This document shows positions 43,992-54,813 of a DNA stretch of 64,000 nucleotides, one piece after another. Below the pieces are notes generated by a model. The model saw nothing but the letters and a program-made list of their open reading frames with translations. It ran no database searches and was not told the origin of the DNA. The DNA lies in NCBI RefSeq assembly GCF_016919385.1, contig NZ_CP070351.1:3782001-3846000 (forward strand), read 5' to 3'. Position 1 is the first letter of the stretch. Each line of letters starts with the position of its first letter. This DNA is from Gordonia sp. PDNC005. Lineage in GTDB: Bacteria; Actinomycetota; Actinomycetes; Mycobacteriales; Mycobacteriaceae. The translations under genes and the position numbers were made by a program.

Positions 43992-44711
43992 TCAGCAGAC
44001 GGGGGAGGGGAGGGGTGCAGGAGCCGCCAAATCGAGTTCGGCTTCAAGAACAAGCTTCTCGAGAGCTCGTTCAACCGCCGACTTCCATCCGAGCCCTTCG
44101 TCGAGTTCAAGACGCAAGCGAGGGAGATACAGATCGGGTGCCACAATCTCGAAGCCCGCGTCAAGCAAGAATGAGGTCGGCATGAGACAAACTTGGCAGG
44201 TGTCGGACGCCATGCCGCTACCGAGCATCAGGCCGACGAGGTCTTGTTCCAGCGGTTCCCGGCTACCGCTGAAACCAAACGCTTCAATGGCTCGAACGCC
44301 ACGTCGGACGACATCACCGACGACCGCATCCACGAGGGTGTGGAGCGAATCCTCGAACCCGGGTTCAACACGCACAGTAGTCAACAGAACCGCGTCGGAT
44401 CCGACAGGGCCGGTGGGGAACCGTCGAGCCCTTGGAACACGATTCGGAGGAGCGTAGAGCGCCGTGCCGACGACGTTCTCGGTGGTCGATTCAACGGCCA
44501 CCTGACCGCAGGTACCCCACTCCAGGAGAAGTCCCGAGATCCAGGCTTCCTTGTCGAACTCGCTCTCCAGCGTTTCACGTGAAACGCCCGCGGATGGATC
44601 AAGCGACGCATCGCCGTCACCCTGGACCATCTCCCAGAACACGCAGCGGCGGGTGTGAGCCGGCAACGAATGGAACATTTCGAGTTCCAGAGGCGTCACT
44701 GACACACTCAT
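43992..44711 (-). CDS. GNAT-like acetyltransferase / Rv3916c-family protein
   Basis: 239 residues, matching the conserved gene that precedes parB in mycobacteria. Features: MFHSLPAHTRRCVFWE near the start, CGQVAVESTTENVVGTALYAPPNRVP, and RRGVRAIEAFGFSG, a GNAT-like strand-helix arrangement. The acceptor is unknown. ATG 44711. A perfect parS lies inside the coding sequence at residues about 43-47, read as VSRET. Confidence 0.75.
   Translation of the reverse strand: MSVSVTPLELEMFHSLPAHTRRCVFWEMVQGDGDASLDPSAGVSRETLESEFDKEAWISGLLLEWGTCGQVAVESTTENVVGTALYAPPNRVPRARRFPTGPVGSDAVLLTTVRVEPGFEDSLHTLVDAVVGDVVRRGVRAIEAFGFSGSREPLEQDLVGLMLGSGMASDTCQVCLMPTSFLLDAGFEIVAPDLYLPRLRLELDEGLGWKSAVERALEKLVLEAELDLAAPAPLPSPVC
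44572..44585. promoter_or_regulatory. parS site
   Basis: Perfect GTTTCACGTGAAAC, the ParB-binding centromere motif, within the Rv3916c-like gene. Confidence 0.9.
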
Positions 44712-44808
44712 CGCTGCTCCATTTCGGCGTGTTCTGGAAGTCCTGTCACTGTGACGTTTTGGACTGGTGCACCCGGATCGCTGCAAGCAAAACGAGTATT
44801 TCGGTCAT

Positions 44809-45870
44809 CTACTTGGAGTCTGTGTTCTCCGCAATCACGGTGACAATGCGCTCAAGATCGTCGACAGAACCGAACTCGATGACGACTTTTCCCTTGCGCT
44901 TGCTCAGACTCACGGTCACCTTTGTGTCCAGGCGATCCGACAACCGATCCGCAACGTCCTGCAGACCAGGCATCTGCATCTGCTGACGCTTGCGCGGCGT
45001 GGCAGTCGGCACCGCACCATCGTGGTTGGCGAGTGTCACCGCCTCCTCTGTTGCACGAACCGACAGTCCCTCAGCGACGATGCGGGCCGCCAGCGCTTCC
45101 TGAGCGTCTGCGCCCGTCTCCAGGGAGAGAAGCGCCCGCGCGTGACCGGCCGAGAGGACGCCTGCAGCAACACGACGCTGAACGGGGATCGGGAGTTTCA
45201 GCAGACGGATCATGTTGGTGATCACCGGACGAGATCGACCCAGCCTGTTTGCCAGCTCCTCGTGTGTCACGTCAAACTCTTCAAGTAGCTGCTGATACGC
45301 GGCCGCTTCTTCCAACGGGTTCAACTGAGCACGATGAATATTCTCCAGCAGTGCATCACGCAGCATGTCGCCGTCAGGCGTCTGCCGAACGATCGCTGGA
45401 ATGGCCTCGAGGCCGACGCTAGTCGCGGCGCGCCATCGACGCTCACCCATGATGAGCTGATACTTCACGCCTCCAACAGTGGGGGAGGGGAGCTCCCGCA
45501 CCACGATCGGCTGCATCAGTCCGAACTCACGAATCGAATGCTCAAGCTCCGCGAGTGCCTCCTCATCGAAGACGGTTCGCGGCTGATGGGGATTCGGCTG
45601 TATCTGCGACGGCGGAATCTCGCGGTAAACCGCGCCCAGATCGTCGGAGCCTGATGTCGCGACGGTCGTGTCGGCCAGCGGGTCTGTCGAGACCGGAGAA
45701 CCTGGGCGCGGAACTGCTCCGGACCCGCCGCCGATCACCACGTCAGCAGCCGCAGCACCCATTCGGGTGGTGTTCGTACCGTGCCCGTCTTCGGTAGGAC
45801 CGGTCGGGATCAACGCGGCCAGACCACGTCCGAGTCCGCCACGACGCTGGACGTCACGCTGCTGTGCCAT
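44809..45870 (-). CDS. parB: Chromosome-partitioning protein ParB
   Basis: 353 residues. ParB/Srx N-terminal CTPase domain ([42 protein letters not shown]) at about 70-150, HTH domain (about 170-230: [20 protein letters not shown]), C-terminal dimerisation segment. Binds parS and loads as a CTP-gated clamp near the origin. ATG overlaps the parA stop by one base. Confidence 0.97.
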   Translation of the reverse strand: MAQQRDVQRRGGLGRGLAALIPTGPTEDGHGTNTTRMGAAAADVVIGGGSGAVPRPGSPVSTDPLADTTVATSGSDDLGAVYREIPPSQIQPNPHQPRTVFDEEALAELEHSIREFGLMQPIVVRELPSPTVGGVKYQLIMGERRWRAATSVGLEAIPAIVRQTPDGDMLRDALLENIHRAQLNPLEEAAAYQQLLEEFDVTHEELANRLGRSRPVITNMIRLLKLPIPVQRRVAAGVLSAGHARALLSLETGADAQEALAARIVAEGLSVRATEEAVTLANHDGAVPTATPRKRQQMQMPGLQDVADRLSDRLDTKVTVSLSKRKGKVVIEFGSVDDLERIVTVIAENTDSK

Positions 45871-46814
45871 TACGCCAGACCTCCTTCAACCGCTGCACGC
45901 TGTGCCAGTTCACGAGACGCATCCAAATAGCTCATCGATCCACGTGAACCCGGGTCGTACTCAATGATCGTCATCCCGAAGCCAGGAGCCTCAGACACCT
46001 TCACGCTCCGGGGAATGATCGTCGACAACACCTTGTCTCCGAAGTGGCCACGGACCTCGGCAGCCACCTGATCGGCGAGCTTGGTGCGACCGTCGTACAT
46101 GGTGAGGAGAATCGTCGAGACGTGCAGTTCCTTGTTCAGATGCGCCTGGACAAGCTCGATGTTCCGAAGCAGCTGGCCGACACCCTCCAGTGCGTAGTAC
46201 TCACACTGGATCGGAATCAGCACTTCGCGTGCCGCCACCATTGCGTTGACGGTCAGCAGACCGAGCGATGGCGGGCAGTCGATCAAGACGTAGTCGATGC
46301 CGAGCTCGGCGAGCACGTCGTGATCCAACGCGTTGCGGAGCCTGCTCTCACGAGCGACAACCGACACCAGCTCAATCTCCGCGCCCGCGAGATCCAAAGT
46401 CGACGGCACGCAGTAGAGGCGCTCATTGGCGGGAGAGCGTTGGATGGCGTCTCGCAACGGCACATCGTCGAGCAACATCTCGTACACCGACGCGATACCG
46501 GGCTGACGATGATCGATGCCGAGAGCCGTGCTCGCATTGCCCTGTGGATCGAGGTCGATCACAAGCACTCCGAGTCCGTGAATCGCGAGCCCGGCAGCGA
46601 GATTCACGGCGGAGGTCGTCTTGCCGACGCCGCCCTTCTGATTCGCGACGGTCATGATCCGCGGACGTGCGGGGCGGGGGAGGGTACCGGTACCGCCGGG
46701 TGTCAGCACTTGACTGGCACGTTCAGCGGCCGCGGCGATTGGAGTGTCCCCATACTGCTGGGCCGGGGGAACGGACGGCGTTTCACGTGAAACAGAGGGT
46801 TCGTAGTGGGGCAC
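45870..46814 (-). CDS. parA: Chromosome-partitioning ATPase ParA
   Basis: 314 residues. Deviant Walker [13 protein letters not shown] near residue 65, D-L-D-P-Q-G-N Walker A', [13 protein letters not shown]alker B. Moves ParB-parS complexes. GTG at 46814 chosen for the AAAGGAGC site 8 bp upstream; the longer frame would overlap rsmG. A parS site is embedded in codons about 7-12 (VSRET). Confidence 0.96.
   Translation of the reverse strand: MPHYEPSVSRETPSVPPAQQYGDTPIAAAAERASQVLTPGGTGTLPRPARPRIMTVANQKGGVGKTTSAVNLAAGLAIHGLGVLVIDLDPQGNASTALGIDHRQPGIASVYEMLLDDVPLRDAIQRSPANERLYCVPSTLDLAGAEIELVSVVARESRLRNALDHDVLAELGIDYVLIDCPPSLGLLTVNAMVAAREVLIPIQCEYYALEGVGQLLRNIELVQAHLNKELHVSTILLTMYDGRTKLADQVAAEVRGHFGDKVLSTIIPRSVKVSEAPGFGMTIIEYDPGSRGSMSYLDASRELAQRAAVEGGLA
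46780..46793. promoter_or_regulatory. parS site in parA 5' coding region
   Basis: Perfect GTTTCACGTGAAAC (followed by A). Confidence 0.92.
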
Positions 46815-46875
46815 CCCGGAGCTCCTTTTGTCGTTGCTTCCATTGTGCGCCCTGCGTCGAAATGACACCAATTCT

Positions 46876-47592
46876 CTATCGCTTCCTCTTGGCGCGACGT
46901 GCCGCCCGACGTGCTGCGGCGACGTCACTCGCGAGTTCCACTCTTGTCCCAGTGAGAAGAGTTGTCGGTTCGTCCAGCACATCGACTCCGCACTGAGACA
47001 CTGTCAGATCTGCGAGCCCAGCCTTCCGAACCGCATCACGATCGCGTTCGATCTCGTCGGCGACCGATCGGCCCTTCAACGCCACCAGTCGGCCACCCAC
47101 CTTGATCAACGGCGCCGACCAACCGGCAAGACGAGCCAGGGGAGCGACGGCGCGCGAAGTGACGATGTCTGCAGTTCCGACCGTCGCGACGATCGCCTTC
47201 TCCTCGGCACGTCCACGGATGACCGTGACGTTGTCGAGCCCGAGTTCCGCCACCACTTCGTCCAAGAATGTCGTACGACGAAGGAGGGGCTCGATCAGAG
47301 TAATCGACACGTGACGTTTTGCGATCGCAAGGGGGATGCCCGGCAATCCCGCGCCGGATCCGATGTCGAACACCGTCGAACCATCATCGATCACCTCGCC
47401 GAGCACGCCACAATTCAGGATGTGACGCGTCCACAACCGCGATACCTCGCTCGGTCCGATCAGTCCGCGGAGGACCCCTTCGTCGGTGAGCATCCGCGCG
47501 TAGCTCTCAGCCAGCTCGAGGCGGTCACCGAACACCTCGGCTGCACTCGCTGGTGTCGGCTCGCATTCGATCGCGGCTTGTTCGTCAGTCAT
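46876..47592 (-). CDS. rsmG: 16S rRNA (guanine-527-N7)-methyltransferase
   Basis: 238 residues. SAM-binding Rossmann core VFDIGSGAGLPGIPLAI, then DNVTVIRGRAEE and VTSRAVAPLARLAGW. Methylates G527 of 16S rRNA; loss gives low-level streptomycin resistance in relatives. ATG 47592 has GGGGA upstream; an in-frame GTG at 47631 (reading FHVKR through a parS) is often annotated but lacks a ribosome-binding site. Confidence 0.93.
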   Translation of the reverse strand: MTDEQAAIECEPTPASAAEVFGDRLELAESYARMLTDEGVLRGLIGPSEVSRLWTRHILNCGVLGEVIDDGSTVFDIGSGAGLPGIPLAIAKRHVSITLIEPLLRRTTFLDEVVAELGLDNVTVIRGRAEEKAIVATVGTADIVTSRAVAPLARLAGWSAPLIKVGGRLVALKGRSVADEIERDRDAVRKAGLADLTVSQCGVDVLDEPTTLLTGTRVELASDVAAARRAARRAKRKR

Positions 47593-47615
47593 CTGTCCCC
47601 GTTCGCTACTTCCGC

Positions 47616-47629
47616 GTTTCACGTGAAAC
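47616..47629. promoter_or_regulatory. parS site upstream of rsmG
   Basis: Perfect GTTTCACGTGAAAC (followed by A) just upstream of the preferred rsmG start. Confidence 0.92.
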
Positions 47630-47670
47630 ACGGTGAATCACATGCATGTCATTCTCCCCTGTGAAACGAG

Positions 47671-47700
47671 AGAAGTCCCGGCCGGGTGGCCGGGACTTCT
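47671..47700 (-). terminator. Hairpin between jag and rsmG
   Basis: AGAAGTCCCGGCC-GGGT-GGCCGGGACTTCT, a 13-bp perfect stem with a 4-nt loop, 26 bp after the jag stop. Likely terminator of the rpmH-to-jag transcript, though the T-run is weak. Confidence 0.65.
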
Positions 47701-47725
47701 CAAAGCTCATGGGGGAGGGGAGTGG

Positions 47726-48256
47726 TCACTCTTTGATGACGACGACGCGTCGCTTCGGCTCCGCCCCTTCGCTCTCACTGTAGACACCGTCGACAGCTGC
47801 CACTGCATCGTGAACGATCTTCCGCTCGAACGGTGTCATCGGGTCCAACGACTCTCGATCGCCGGCATCACCGTCACGCACTCGTTCGGCGACTTCGGTG
47901 CCGAGGCGCGCCAGGCGATCCCGACGATCGGCGCGCCAGCGGCCCACGTCGAGCATCAGACGGCTACGATCGCCGGTCGCCTGCTGCACCGCGAGGCGAG
48001 TCAGCTCCTGAAGTGCGTCCAACACTTCACCGTCGCGACCGACCAACTTCGACAGATCTTTGCCTCCGTCGATGCTGACGATTGCACGATCACCGTCAAC
48101 GTCCAGATCGATGTCGCCGTCGAAGTCGAGCACGTCGAGCAGCTGCTCGAGGTAGTCGCCCGCGATCTCGCCTTCTTCGACCAAACGGTCTTCCTCGTCG
48201 ACCTCTTCGACGTCCACGTCTGGCTCGACGGGCGCCTGCACAGCGTCTCCGGTCAT
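47726..48256 (-). CDS. jag: Jag/KhpB-like RNA-binding protein
   Basis: 176 residues: acidic N-terminus (about 1-40), KH domain (VSIDGGKDLSKLVGRDGEVLDALQELTRLAV) and R3H domain (LDPMTPFERKIVHDAVAAVDGVYSESEG, RRVVV). Sits after yidC as in most Gram-positives; it binds RNA and affects cell division. The Jag-N domain is replaced by the acidic segment. Confidence 0.9.
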   Translation of the reverse strand: MTGDAVQAPVEPDVDVEEVDEEDRLVEEGEIAGDYLEQLLDVLDFDGDIDLDVDGDRAIVSIDGGKDLSKLVGRDGEVLDALQELTRLAVQQATGDRSRLMLDVGRWRADRRDRLARLGTEVAERVRDGDAGDRESLDPMTPFERKIVHDAVAAVDGVYSESEGAEPKRRVVVIKE

Positions 48257-48306
48257 GGTTGTACCTCTATCTGTCTTCGGAAAAAGTTCTGGTGGGAAGA
48301 ACCGGA

Positions 48307-49437
48307 TCAGCGCTTGCGACCCTGTTTGTTCTTCTTGTTGCGCTTGTTGCCGGACTGCTTGGCGCCACCCGGCTTGTTCGCGGGGCGCTGCCCGGGGACA
48401 GGCTTCTTCGGCGCCTCGTCGACGGCGGTCTCAGTCTTCTTCGTGAGATCGGTCTTCTTCTCGACTTCGACGGCCTCGTCGACAACATGCTTCGTCTTGA
48501 CACCCGGCTTGGCACCGGGTTTCGGGGCGTTGGCCTTGTTCCGCTCTTCCTTGGCGAGCTTGGCCTCTTCCTCTTCCTTCGCCATGCGGCCGAACACGAT
48601 GTGCTGCTGGGCGTAGGTCCAGAGGTTGTTGCTCACCCAGTAGATGAGGATGGCGACGGGGAAGAACGGGCCGGTCACGAGAATGCCCAGCGGGAAGACG
48701 TACAGGGCGAGCTTGTTCATGATTCGCGTCTGCGGGTTGTCGGCAGCCTCGGCAGTCTGACGAGCGACCGACGCGCGCGAGTTCATGTGCGTCGCGATCG
48801 AGGCCACGATCATCAGCGGAACGACCACAAAACCGATCTGCCAGCGAGTGAAGTCAATCGTCCCACCGGGTTCGACGAAGGCTTTGAACTGCTCAACAGG
48901 CTCGGTGATGTACGACGACAGCGGAACACCGAAAAGGCGAGCATCGAGGAAGTTCGCGACCTGATCCGCACTGAACGCGTAGTTTCCCGTTCCGCGCGTC
49001 TCCGCAGCCGTCATCGCGTGGCTCGGCGCACCGAACGGCATAGCGGTTCCGGCACCCATGCGGTTGAACGAGCGCAGCACGTGGAACAGACCGATGAACA
49101 CCGGGATCTGCATGAACATCGGGAGGCAGCCGAGAAGAGGGTTGAAGCCGTGCTCCTTCTGGAGCTTCTGCATCTCCTCGGTCATCTTGACCCGGTCGTT
49201 GGCATACTTCTTGCGGATCGCCTGCATCTGCGGGTTGATTTCCTGCATCTGCTTCGTCGTGCGGATCTGCTTGACGAACGGCTTGTACAGGATTGCGCGA
49301 AGCGTGAAGACCAGGAAGACCACCGACAGCGCCCATGCGACGCCGTCGCCGCCGGGAGTGTTCGGCGTCAGGTGGTCGAACAGCCAGTGCCAGACCCACA
49401 TGATCCAGGACACCGGGTAGTAGATGAAGTTGAGCAC
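48307..49437 (-). CDS. yidC: Membrane protein insertase YidC
   Basis: 376 residues, five TM core: first TM near 20-40, the 60KD_IMP region [34 protein letters not shown] (cytoplasmic hairpin), [20 protein letters not shown] and the last helices around 200-285. A Lys/Pro-rich C-terminal tail (after about 300) probably contacts ribosomes. GTG start. Inserts and folds membrane proteins. Confidence 0.95.
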   Translation of the reverse strand: MLNFIYYPVSWIMWVWHWLFDHLTPNTPGGDGVAWALSVVFLVFTLRAILYKPFVKQIRTTKQMQEINPQMQAIRKKYANDRVKMTEEMQKLQKEHGFNPLLGCLPMFMQIPVFIGLFHVLRSFNRMGAGTAMPFGAPSHAMTAAETRGTGNYAFSADQVANFLDARLFGVPLSSYITEPVEQFKAFVEPGGTIDFTRWQIGFVVVPLMIVASIATHMNSRASVARQTAEAADNPQTRIMNKLALYVFPLGILVTGPFFPVAILIYWVSNNLWTYAQQHIVFGRMAKEEEEAKLAKEERNKANAPKPGAKPGVKTKHVVDEAVEVEKKTDLTKKTETAVDEAPKKPVPGQRPANKPGGAKQSGNKRNKKNKQGRKR

Positions 49438-49450
49438 GGCTCAGTGACCC

Positions 49451-49744
49451 CTATCTGATGACGACGCCGCGGCGTCGCTGGTGGAAAGCGTGGAGGGGAC
49501 CGTTCTCCGGCACCGGGTCGTAACCGGGCTTGTGCCATGGTCCGCATTTGAGCAGTCGCCAGACCGACAGCACCGAACCCCAGAGGAATCCGTGCTTGGT
49601 CAGCGCTTCGACCGCATAGCCGCTGCACGTCGGCTCGAACCGACACGTAGGCATGCGAGTGGGAGAGATCCAGGTCCGGTACAGCTCGACCACAAAGATC
49701 AACGATCGACGAGGGAGCGAGTACAGACTGCGAAAGAACGTCAT
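49451..49744 (-). CDS. yidD: Membrane protein insertion efficiency factor YidD
   Basis: 97 residues: amphipathic start, [36 protein letters not shown] with the conserved Cys-x-x-x-P-x-C-S-x-Y pattern, [19 protein letters not shown] overlaps the rnpA stop by 4 bp. Confidence 0.95.
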   Translation of the reverse strand: MTFFRSLYSLPRRSLIFVVELYRTWISPTRMPTCRFEPTCSGYAVEALTKHGFLWGSVLSVWRLLKCGPWHKPGYDPVPENGPLHAFHQRRRGVVIR

Positions 49745-50154
49745 GAGGAAGAACCTGCCCGCGCGAACGCCTTCTGCGCCTTCGGGTGAGCGAATCCGGC
49801 CCGGAGTTGGGCGGCGAGTTCATCCGTCGACCGGGTTGCGATCGACGGGAACGCACGGAGAACAACAAAGGTCTCCGGGTTCTCAAGCTCCGGGCGGATC
49901 TGTGCGAAAGCGTGACGAAGACGCCGAGCGACTCGATGACGGACGACGGCGTTGCCGACCTTCTTCGAGACGATCAGGCCGAGCCACGGTCCGCCGCGGA
50001 GGGCGACGTCGGCACGCAGAGCGCTGGTGTCCGGCCACTCCACACCGACTGGTGCAAGGTGAATCACCAGATCACGCGCCGAAACCCGCACACCGGAACC
50101 CAGTGTGCGGGTGAAGTCGGATCTCGTGGAGATCCGCCTGGAGTCGGCAGTCAC
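49741..50154 (-). CDS. rnpA: Ribonuclease P protein component
   Basis: 137 residues: [15 protein letters not shown] at the start and the RNR-type region [22 protein letters not shown]. Partner of RNase P RNA in tRNA 5' maturation. GTG start at 50154, 28 bp after rpmH. Confidence 0.95.
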   Translation of the reverse strand: MTADSRRISTRSDFTRTLGSGVRVSARDLVIHLAPVGVEWPDTSALRADVALRGGPWLGLIVSKKVGNAVVRHRVARRLRHAFAQIRPELENPETFVVLRAFPSIATRSTDELAAQLRAGFAHPKAQKAFARAGSSS

Positions 50155-50182
50155 CGATCAGCGCGATCGGAGGCGCGCCGAA

Positions 50183-50326
50183 TCAGGCGGTCAGCTTGGC
50201 GCGGCCCTTGGAGCGGCGGCCGTTCACGATGGCGCGGCCGGCGCGGGTACGCATGCGCAGACGGAAACCGTGCACACGAGCGCGACGACGGTTGTTGGGC
50301 TGGAAAGTACGCTTCCCCTTAGCCAC
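50183..50326 (-). CDS. rpmH: Ribosomal protein bL34
   Basis: 47 residues from GTG 50326: [20 protein letters not shown] ... [17 protein letters not shown]. Too short to appear in long-ORF lists. Ribosome-binding site AGGAG. First gene of the leftward operon rpmH-rnpA-yidD-yidC-jag. Confidence 0.97.
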   Translation of the reverse strand: MAKGKRTFQPNNRRRARVHGFRLRMRTRAGRAIVNGRRSKGRAKLTA

Positions 50327-50511
50327 TGGGTACTCCTAGGGTCGAAACTGCAGGTGGTCCTCGGCCCATGCTCACCTGCGCGGTCTCATCCCACAAGGAA
50401 TGACCAGCAAGCGTGCTTGGGCGACCTTTCGAGACTACTCAGTGCCGCCTCACGAATCAAACCGCTCCCCACCAGGCTCGATCTGTCCCAGGAGAATTAC
50501 AAGGGTGGAAT

Positions 50512-50543
50512 TTGTTCACAGCTTTGTCCACAGATGTGGATAA
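50512..50543. promoter_or_regulatory. DnaA boxes in the dnaA promoter region
   Basis: TTGTTCACA (50512-50520), TTGTCCACA (50524-50532) and TGTGGATAA (50535-50543, the reverse strand box) lie about 85 bp upstream of dnaA in the divergent rpmH/dnaA gap (50327-50628). They fit DnaA autoregulation and may form part of a bipartite origin. The rest of the gap holds the two promoters. Confidence 0.85.
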
Positions 50544-50628
50544 CTGTGTGGAGAAGTTAGCGTCTGCGGCGTCGTTCGTGGCACGCTTTACGCCTGAGAG
50601 TGACTGATGCGGGATGAGGGGACGCGAG

Positions 50629-52128
50629 ATGCCGAGCGATCGGGAATCGTTCAACGATGTGTGGAACAAGGTCGTCGCTGAACTGACCGACGAGTCCGGT
50701 CTGCAAGGGGCGCAACCGCTTTCGCGGATGCAAAAAGCCTGGTTGTCGCTGGTTCAGCCGCTGACGATGACCGAGGGCTTCGCTCTCCTGGCCGTCCCGA
50801 CACCACTTGTGCAAGAACAGATCGAACGCGATCTCCGCGACTTGATCCGGACGACGCTGAACCGCCACCTCGATCAGTCTGTGGACATCGCCGTGCGCGT
50901 CGCCGAACCACAGGAGGTGACACCCGCACCTGTGGAGAGCGTGGGGACACCGCCGCCGGCGGCCGACCCGACACCCTCGAATCAGTTCGCCGCTTTGAAC
51001 TACTCAGAGCAGCCGACACAGGGCCCCCACCCGGGTCCGCGCGAGTGGACGACCTACTTCCAGGATCGCGATGTCGCGACACCCGCGGAGAGCAGCACCA
51101 CATCGCTGCATCCTCGCTACACCTTCGACACGTTTGTCATCGGCGCGTCGAACCGCTTCGCTCACGCATCGGCGGTCGCCGTCGCCGAGAACCCGGCTCG
51201 GGCGTACAACCCGCTGTTCATCTGGGGTGAGTCCGGCCTGGGCAAGACTCACCTGCTGCACGCGGCAGGTCACTACGCGCAGCGGCTGTACCCGGGCATG
51301 CGTGTGAAGTACGTGTCGACCGAAGAGTTCACGAACGACTTCATCAACTCGCTGCGTGATGACCGTCGTGCCGTGTTCAAGCGCCGGTACCGAGACATCG
51401 ACATGCTGCTCATCGACGACATCCAGTTCCTGGAGGGTCGAGAGGGCATCCAGGAGGAGTTCTTCCACACGTTCAACACGCTGCACAATGCGAACAAGCA
51501 GATCGTGGTGTCGTCGGACCGTCCGCCGAAGCAGTTGGCGACGCTCGAAGACCGACTCCGCACCCGATTCGAGTGGGGCCTGATCACCGACGTCCAGCCA
51601 CCGGACCTCGAGACGCGGATCGCCATCCTTCGTAAGAAGGCGCAGATGGACAAACTCGCGGCGCCCGACGACGTGCTGGAGCTGATCGCGTCGAAGATCG
51701 AACGCAACATCCGCGAGCTCGAAGGCGCCCTCATCAGGGTGACGGCGTTCGCGTCGCTGCAGAACGCCGAGCTCGACCGTTCACTCGCCGAGGTGGTCCT
51801 GAAGGCGCTCATGCCCGACGACGGGTCGATCGAGATCAGTGCGGCGAGCATTCTGGCGATCTCCGCGGAGTACTTCGACATCTCGATCGAGGATCTTCGG
51901 GGACCCAGCAAGGTCCGCAACGTGACACAGGCCAGGCAGATCGCCATGTACTTGTGCCGCGAGCTCACCGATCTGTCACTGCCGAAGATCGGCGAGGCGT
52001 TCGACCGCGACCACACGACAGTCATGCACGCGGTCAAGAAGATCAACAAGGAGATGCCTGAGCGGCCGAAGGTCTACGACCACGTTCAGGAACTCACCGC
52101 GCGCGTGAAGCAGCGCGCGAACCGTTGA
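50629..52128 (+). CDS. dnaA: Chromosomal replication initiator DnaA
   Basis: 499 residues. Domain I 1-85, Pro-rich domain II to about 150, AAA+ domain with Walker [10 protein letters not shown] (about 200), Walker B LLIDDIQF (about 260), and domain IV HTH with the signature [14 protein letters not shown] near 460-473. ATG 50629 has GAGGGG 7 bp upstream; ATG 50614 is the alternative. Confidence 0.97.
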   Translation: MPSDRESFNDVWNKVVAELTDESGLQGAQPLSRMQKAWLSLVQPLTMTEGFALLAVPTPLVQEQIERDLRDLIRTTLNRHLDQSVDIAVRVAEPQEVTPAPVESVGTPPPAADPTPSNQFAALNYSEQPTQGPHPGPREWTTYFQDRDVATPAESSTTSLHPRYTFDTFVIGASNRFAHASAVAVAENPARAYNPLFIWGESGLGKTHLLHAAGHYAQRLYPGMRVKYVSTEEFTNDFINSLRDDRRAVFKRRYRDIDMLLIDDIQFLEGREGIQEEFFHTFNTLHNANKQIVVSSDRPPKQLATLEDRLRTRFEWGLITDVQPPDLETRIAILRKKAQMDKLAAPDDVLELIASKIERNIRELEGALIRVTAFASLQNAELDRSLAEVVLKALMPDDGSIEISAASILAISAEYFDISIEDLRGPSKVRNVTQARQIAMYLCRELTDLSLPKIGEAFDRDHTTVMHAVKKINKEMPERPKVYDHVQELTARVKQRANR

Positions 52129-52645
52129 CCCTCAAGTGACCAACCAGAGTTGTCTTCAAGCGTCCCGGCGCGTGTCCTCGTGTGTCGCCACCGGCGTGTC
52201 GCTCCTACAAAACCCCAGGTGCGCTTCGCCGACACCCTGTGGACAACTTGGTGACGACTACCCCGAAAGTTGTGCACAGGAGTTGTGCACACTGTGGATA
52301 AATATCGCCGTCCACAGGGGCACAGATTTGTCCACAGGTGCCGTCCATTCAGGTTCCACACGGCTCAGTGCCGCATGACCTGCGGCTACGACCGTTGTCC
52401 ACAGATTTCACAGGCCCTACTACTACCTATATTTTCTTTCTAGAGATCTTCCTTTAAAAGTAGGAGTGTGGATGCACAGCTCCACACACTCCGGACCCCG
52501 TCCCGGCGGTGCACCAAATCTCACAGGTGTTGCGACCACCCACGGTGGTCGCTCTAAAGTGGGATTCATCGCGGCACTCGATGGGCCGCCAGGCTTCGCA
52601 CAACCGTGCTCCAGGGCCGAACCAGCAGAAGGGCAATCACCGCTG
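52129..52645. other. Replication origin oriC (dnaA-dnaN intergenic)
   Basis: 517 bp without a gene. DnaA boxes: 52238-52246 (reverse TTGTCCACA), 52270-52278 and 52283-52291 (TTGTGCACA), 52293-52301 (reverse TTATCCACA), 52328-52336 and 52395-52403 (TTGTCCACA). After the last box come a GC-rich spacer CAGGCC and CTACTACTAC (52417-52426), i.e. 3'-GAT repeats on the other strand, a DnaA-trio. AT-rich sequence (about 52427-52460, TATATTTTCTTTC, TTTAAAAG) follows as the unwinding site. The remainder is dnaN leader. Confidence 0.9.
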
Positions 52646-53848
52646 ATGAAGTTTCGTGTCGTGCGTGACGAGTTCGCCGACGCCGTCGCGTGGGTCGCCA
52701 GGAGCCTGCCGTCTCGTCCGCCGGTGCCAGTTCTTGGCTGTGTGGTCCTGACAGCGGGTGACGACGGCCTGCGTGTGTCGGGCTTCGACTACGAGGTCTC
52801 GGCAACGCAGACGATTTCCGCTGAGGTCGCCGAGTCGGGAAAGTCGCTGGTCTCGGGGCGGCTTCTCGCAGACATCACGAAGGCACTCCCGCATAAGCCC
52901 GTCGATGTGACCATCGACGGAAGCCGTGTCGCGATCTCGTGCGGCAGCTCCAAGTTCTCGCTTCCGACGATGCCCGTCGAGGACTACCCGGATCTGCCCG
53001 ACGTTCCGGAGACCACGGGAACGGTCCCCGCGGAGCTGTTCGCCGAAGCGGTCTCCCAGGTCGCCGTCGCGGCCGGTCGTGACGACACCCTGCCGATGCT
53101 CACCGGTGTTCGTGTTGAGATCGAGGGCGACAAGGTGGTCCTCGCGGCCACCGACAGGTTCCGCCTCGCGGTCCGCGAACTGCATTGGGCCCCTGCGGAA
53201 TCCGGTGCGTCCGGCGCTGCGCTCGTTCCGGCGAAGACGTTGTCCGAGGCGGCGAAGTCGGCGGGCTCGGATGCGACGGGAAGTGTGGAACTCGCCTTCG
53301 GCTCGGTCCACGCGATCGGCTCCGACGGCATCCTCGGCATCACGAACAACGCTAAGAAGACCACGACTCGACTGCTTGACGCCGAGTTCCCGAAGTTCCG
53401 TCAGCTGTTCCCGGCAGGCCACACGTCGGTCGCCACCGTCGAGAGCGCTCCGCTGATCGAGGCCATAAAGCGTGTGGCGCTGGTCGCTGAGCGCGGCGCG
53501 CAGGTCCGCATGGACTTCAGCCGTGACGCAGTCATGTTGACTGCCGGCGGCGACGAAGCCGGCAAGGCCGAAGAAGAGCTCCCCGTCTCGTTCTACGGCG
53601 AGCCGATCATCATCGCGTTCAACCCGACCTACCTGCTCGACGGTCTCGCGGCCATCGGCTCCTCGATCGTCGAGTTCGGATTCACCAACCCGGAACCCGA
53701 CGGCAGCGGACAGCGTCGCGCCGCCGTGCGTCCCGCCGTGCTGCGGCCGGCGTCGGGCGACGATCCCTCCGCCGACGAATCCGGTCTGTACGCAGCGCCG
53801 GACAGCGAGTTCAGCTACCTGCTCATGCCGGTCCGCCTGCCGGGCTGA
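52646..53848 (+). CDS. dnaN: DNA polymerase III beta sliding clamp
   Basis: 400 residues, three clamp domains. Starts [21 protein letters not shown]; domain signatures [45 protein letters not shown], and the C-terminal [15 protein letters not shown] 52646; the upstream frame runs through the origin and is not coding. Confidence 0.97.
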   Translation: MKFRVVRDEFADAVAWVARSLPSRPPVPVLGCVVLTAGDDGLRVSGFDYEVSATQTISAEVAESGKSLVSGRLLADITKALPHKPVDVTIDGSRVAISCGSSKFSLPTMPVEDYPDLPDVPETTGTVPAELFAEAVSQVAVAAGRDDTLPMLTGVRVEIEGDKVVLAATDRFRLAVRELHWAPAESGASGAALVPAKTLSEAAKSAGSDATGSVELAFGSVHAIGSDGILGITNNAKKTTTRLLDAEFPKFRQLFPAGHTSVATVESAPLIEAIKRVALVAERGAQVRMDFSRDAVMLTAGGDEAGKAEEELPVSFYGEPIIIAFNPTYLLDGLAAIGSSIVEFGFTNPEPDGSGQRRAAVRPAVLRPASGDDPSADESGLYAAPDSEFSYLLMPVRLPG

Positions 53849-53882
53849 CCTGCGCTCACCACGCCTGAAAGAGGATCTCACC

Positions 53883-54797
53883 ATGCAGCTCGGACTTGTC
53901 GGCCTCGGCAAAATGGGTGACAACATGCGGGCCCGCGTCAAGGCCGCCGGCCACGACGTCGTCGGCTACGACCCACGTCCGGAAGTGTCCGACGTCGCCG
54001 ATCTGGCTGGACTCGTCGAGGCTCTCGAGGCGCCTCGCGTCGTGTGGTTGATGGTTCCGCACGGTGAGGTCACGCGAAACTCGGTCACCGAGCTCGCCGG
54101 CCTCCTGGAGCCGGGCGACGTCGTGATCGACGGTGGCAACTCACGATTCACCGACGATCAGCCGCACGCCGACCTCCTCGCGGTGAAGGGCATCGGTTAC
54201 CTCGACTGCGGTGTCTCAGGCGGTGTGTGGGGACGTGACAACGGGTACGCGCTGATGGTCGGCGGCAGCAAGGACGACGTCGCGAAGGTCATGCCGATCT
54301 TCGACGCGCTGCGCCCGGAGGGTCCGCGTGAGAACGGCTTTGTGCACGTCGGACCCGTCGGTGCAGGTCACTACGCGAAAATGGTCCACAACGGCATCGA
54401 GTACGGCCTGATGCACGCCTACGCCGAGGGATACGAGCTCCTCGACGCGGAGCCGCTCATCGAAGACGTCACCGGCACCCTCCGCGCCTGGACACAGGGA
54501 ACCGTCGTCCGTTCGTGGCTGCTCGACCTCCTGGTTCGTGCACTCGAAGAGGATCCGGGCCTGTCCGAGATCTCCGACTACACGACCGATTCCGGTGAAG
54601 GCCGCTGGACTGTCGAAGAGGCGATCCGCCATTCGGTCCCCGCGAACGTCATCTCCGCCGCACTCTTCGCACGCTTCGCGTCGCGCCAGGAGACGTCACC
54701 TGCTCTGAAGGCGGTGTCTGCGCTGCGCAACCAGTTCGGCGGACACGCCATGCGTGACGGCTCCGGCGCCAGCGTGGGCGAGACGTCCAAGCACTGA
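53883..54797 (+). CDS. gnd: 6-phosphogluconate dehydrogenase (decarboxylating), short form
   Basis: 304 residues, NAD(P)-linked oxidative decarboxylation of 6-phosphogluconate to ribulose 5-phosphate. GLVGLGKMGDNM nucleotide loop, GVSGGVWGRDNGYALMVGG, and the catalytic GAGHYAKMVHNGIEYGLMHAYAEG. Short (YqeC-type) tetrameric form. Location between dnaN and recF is typical of Mycobacteriales. Ribosome-binding site AGAGGA. Confidence 0.95.
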   Translation: MQLGLVGLGKMGDNMRARVKAAGHDVVGYDPRPEVSDVADLAGLVEALEAPRVVWLMVPHGEVTRNSVTELAGLLEPGDVVIDGGNSRFTDDQPHADLLAVKGIGYLDCGVSGGVWGRDNGYALMVGGSKDDVAKVMPIFDALRPEGPRENGFVHVGPVGAGHYAKMVHNGIEYGLMHAYAEGYELLDAEPLIEDVTGTLRAWTQGTVVRSWLLDLLVRALEEDPGLSEISDYTTDSGEGRWTVEEAIRHSVPANVISAALFARFASRQETSPALKAVSALRNQFGGHAMRDGSGASVGETSKH

Positions 54798-54813
54798 GGG
54801 CGTTGGATCGCCG

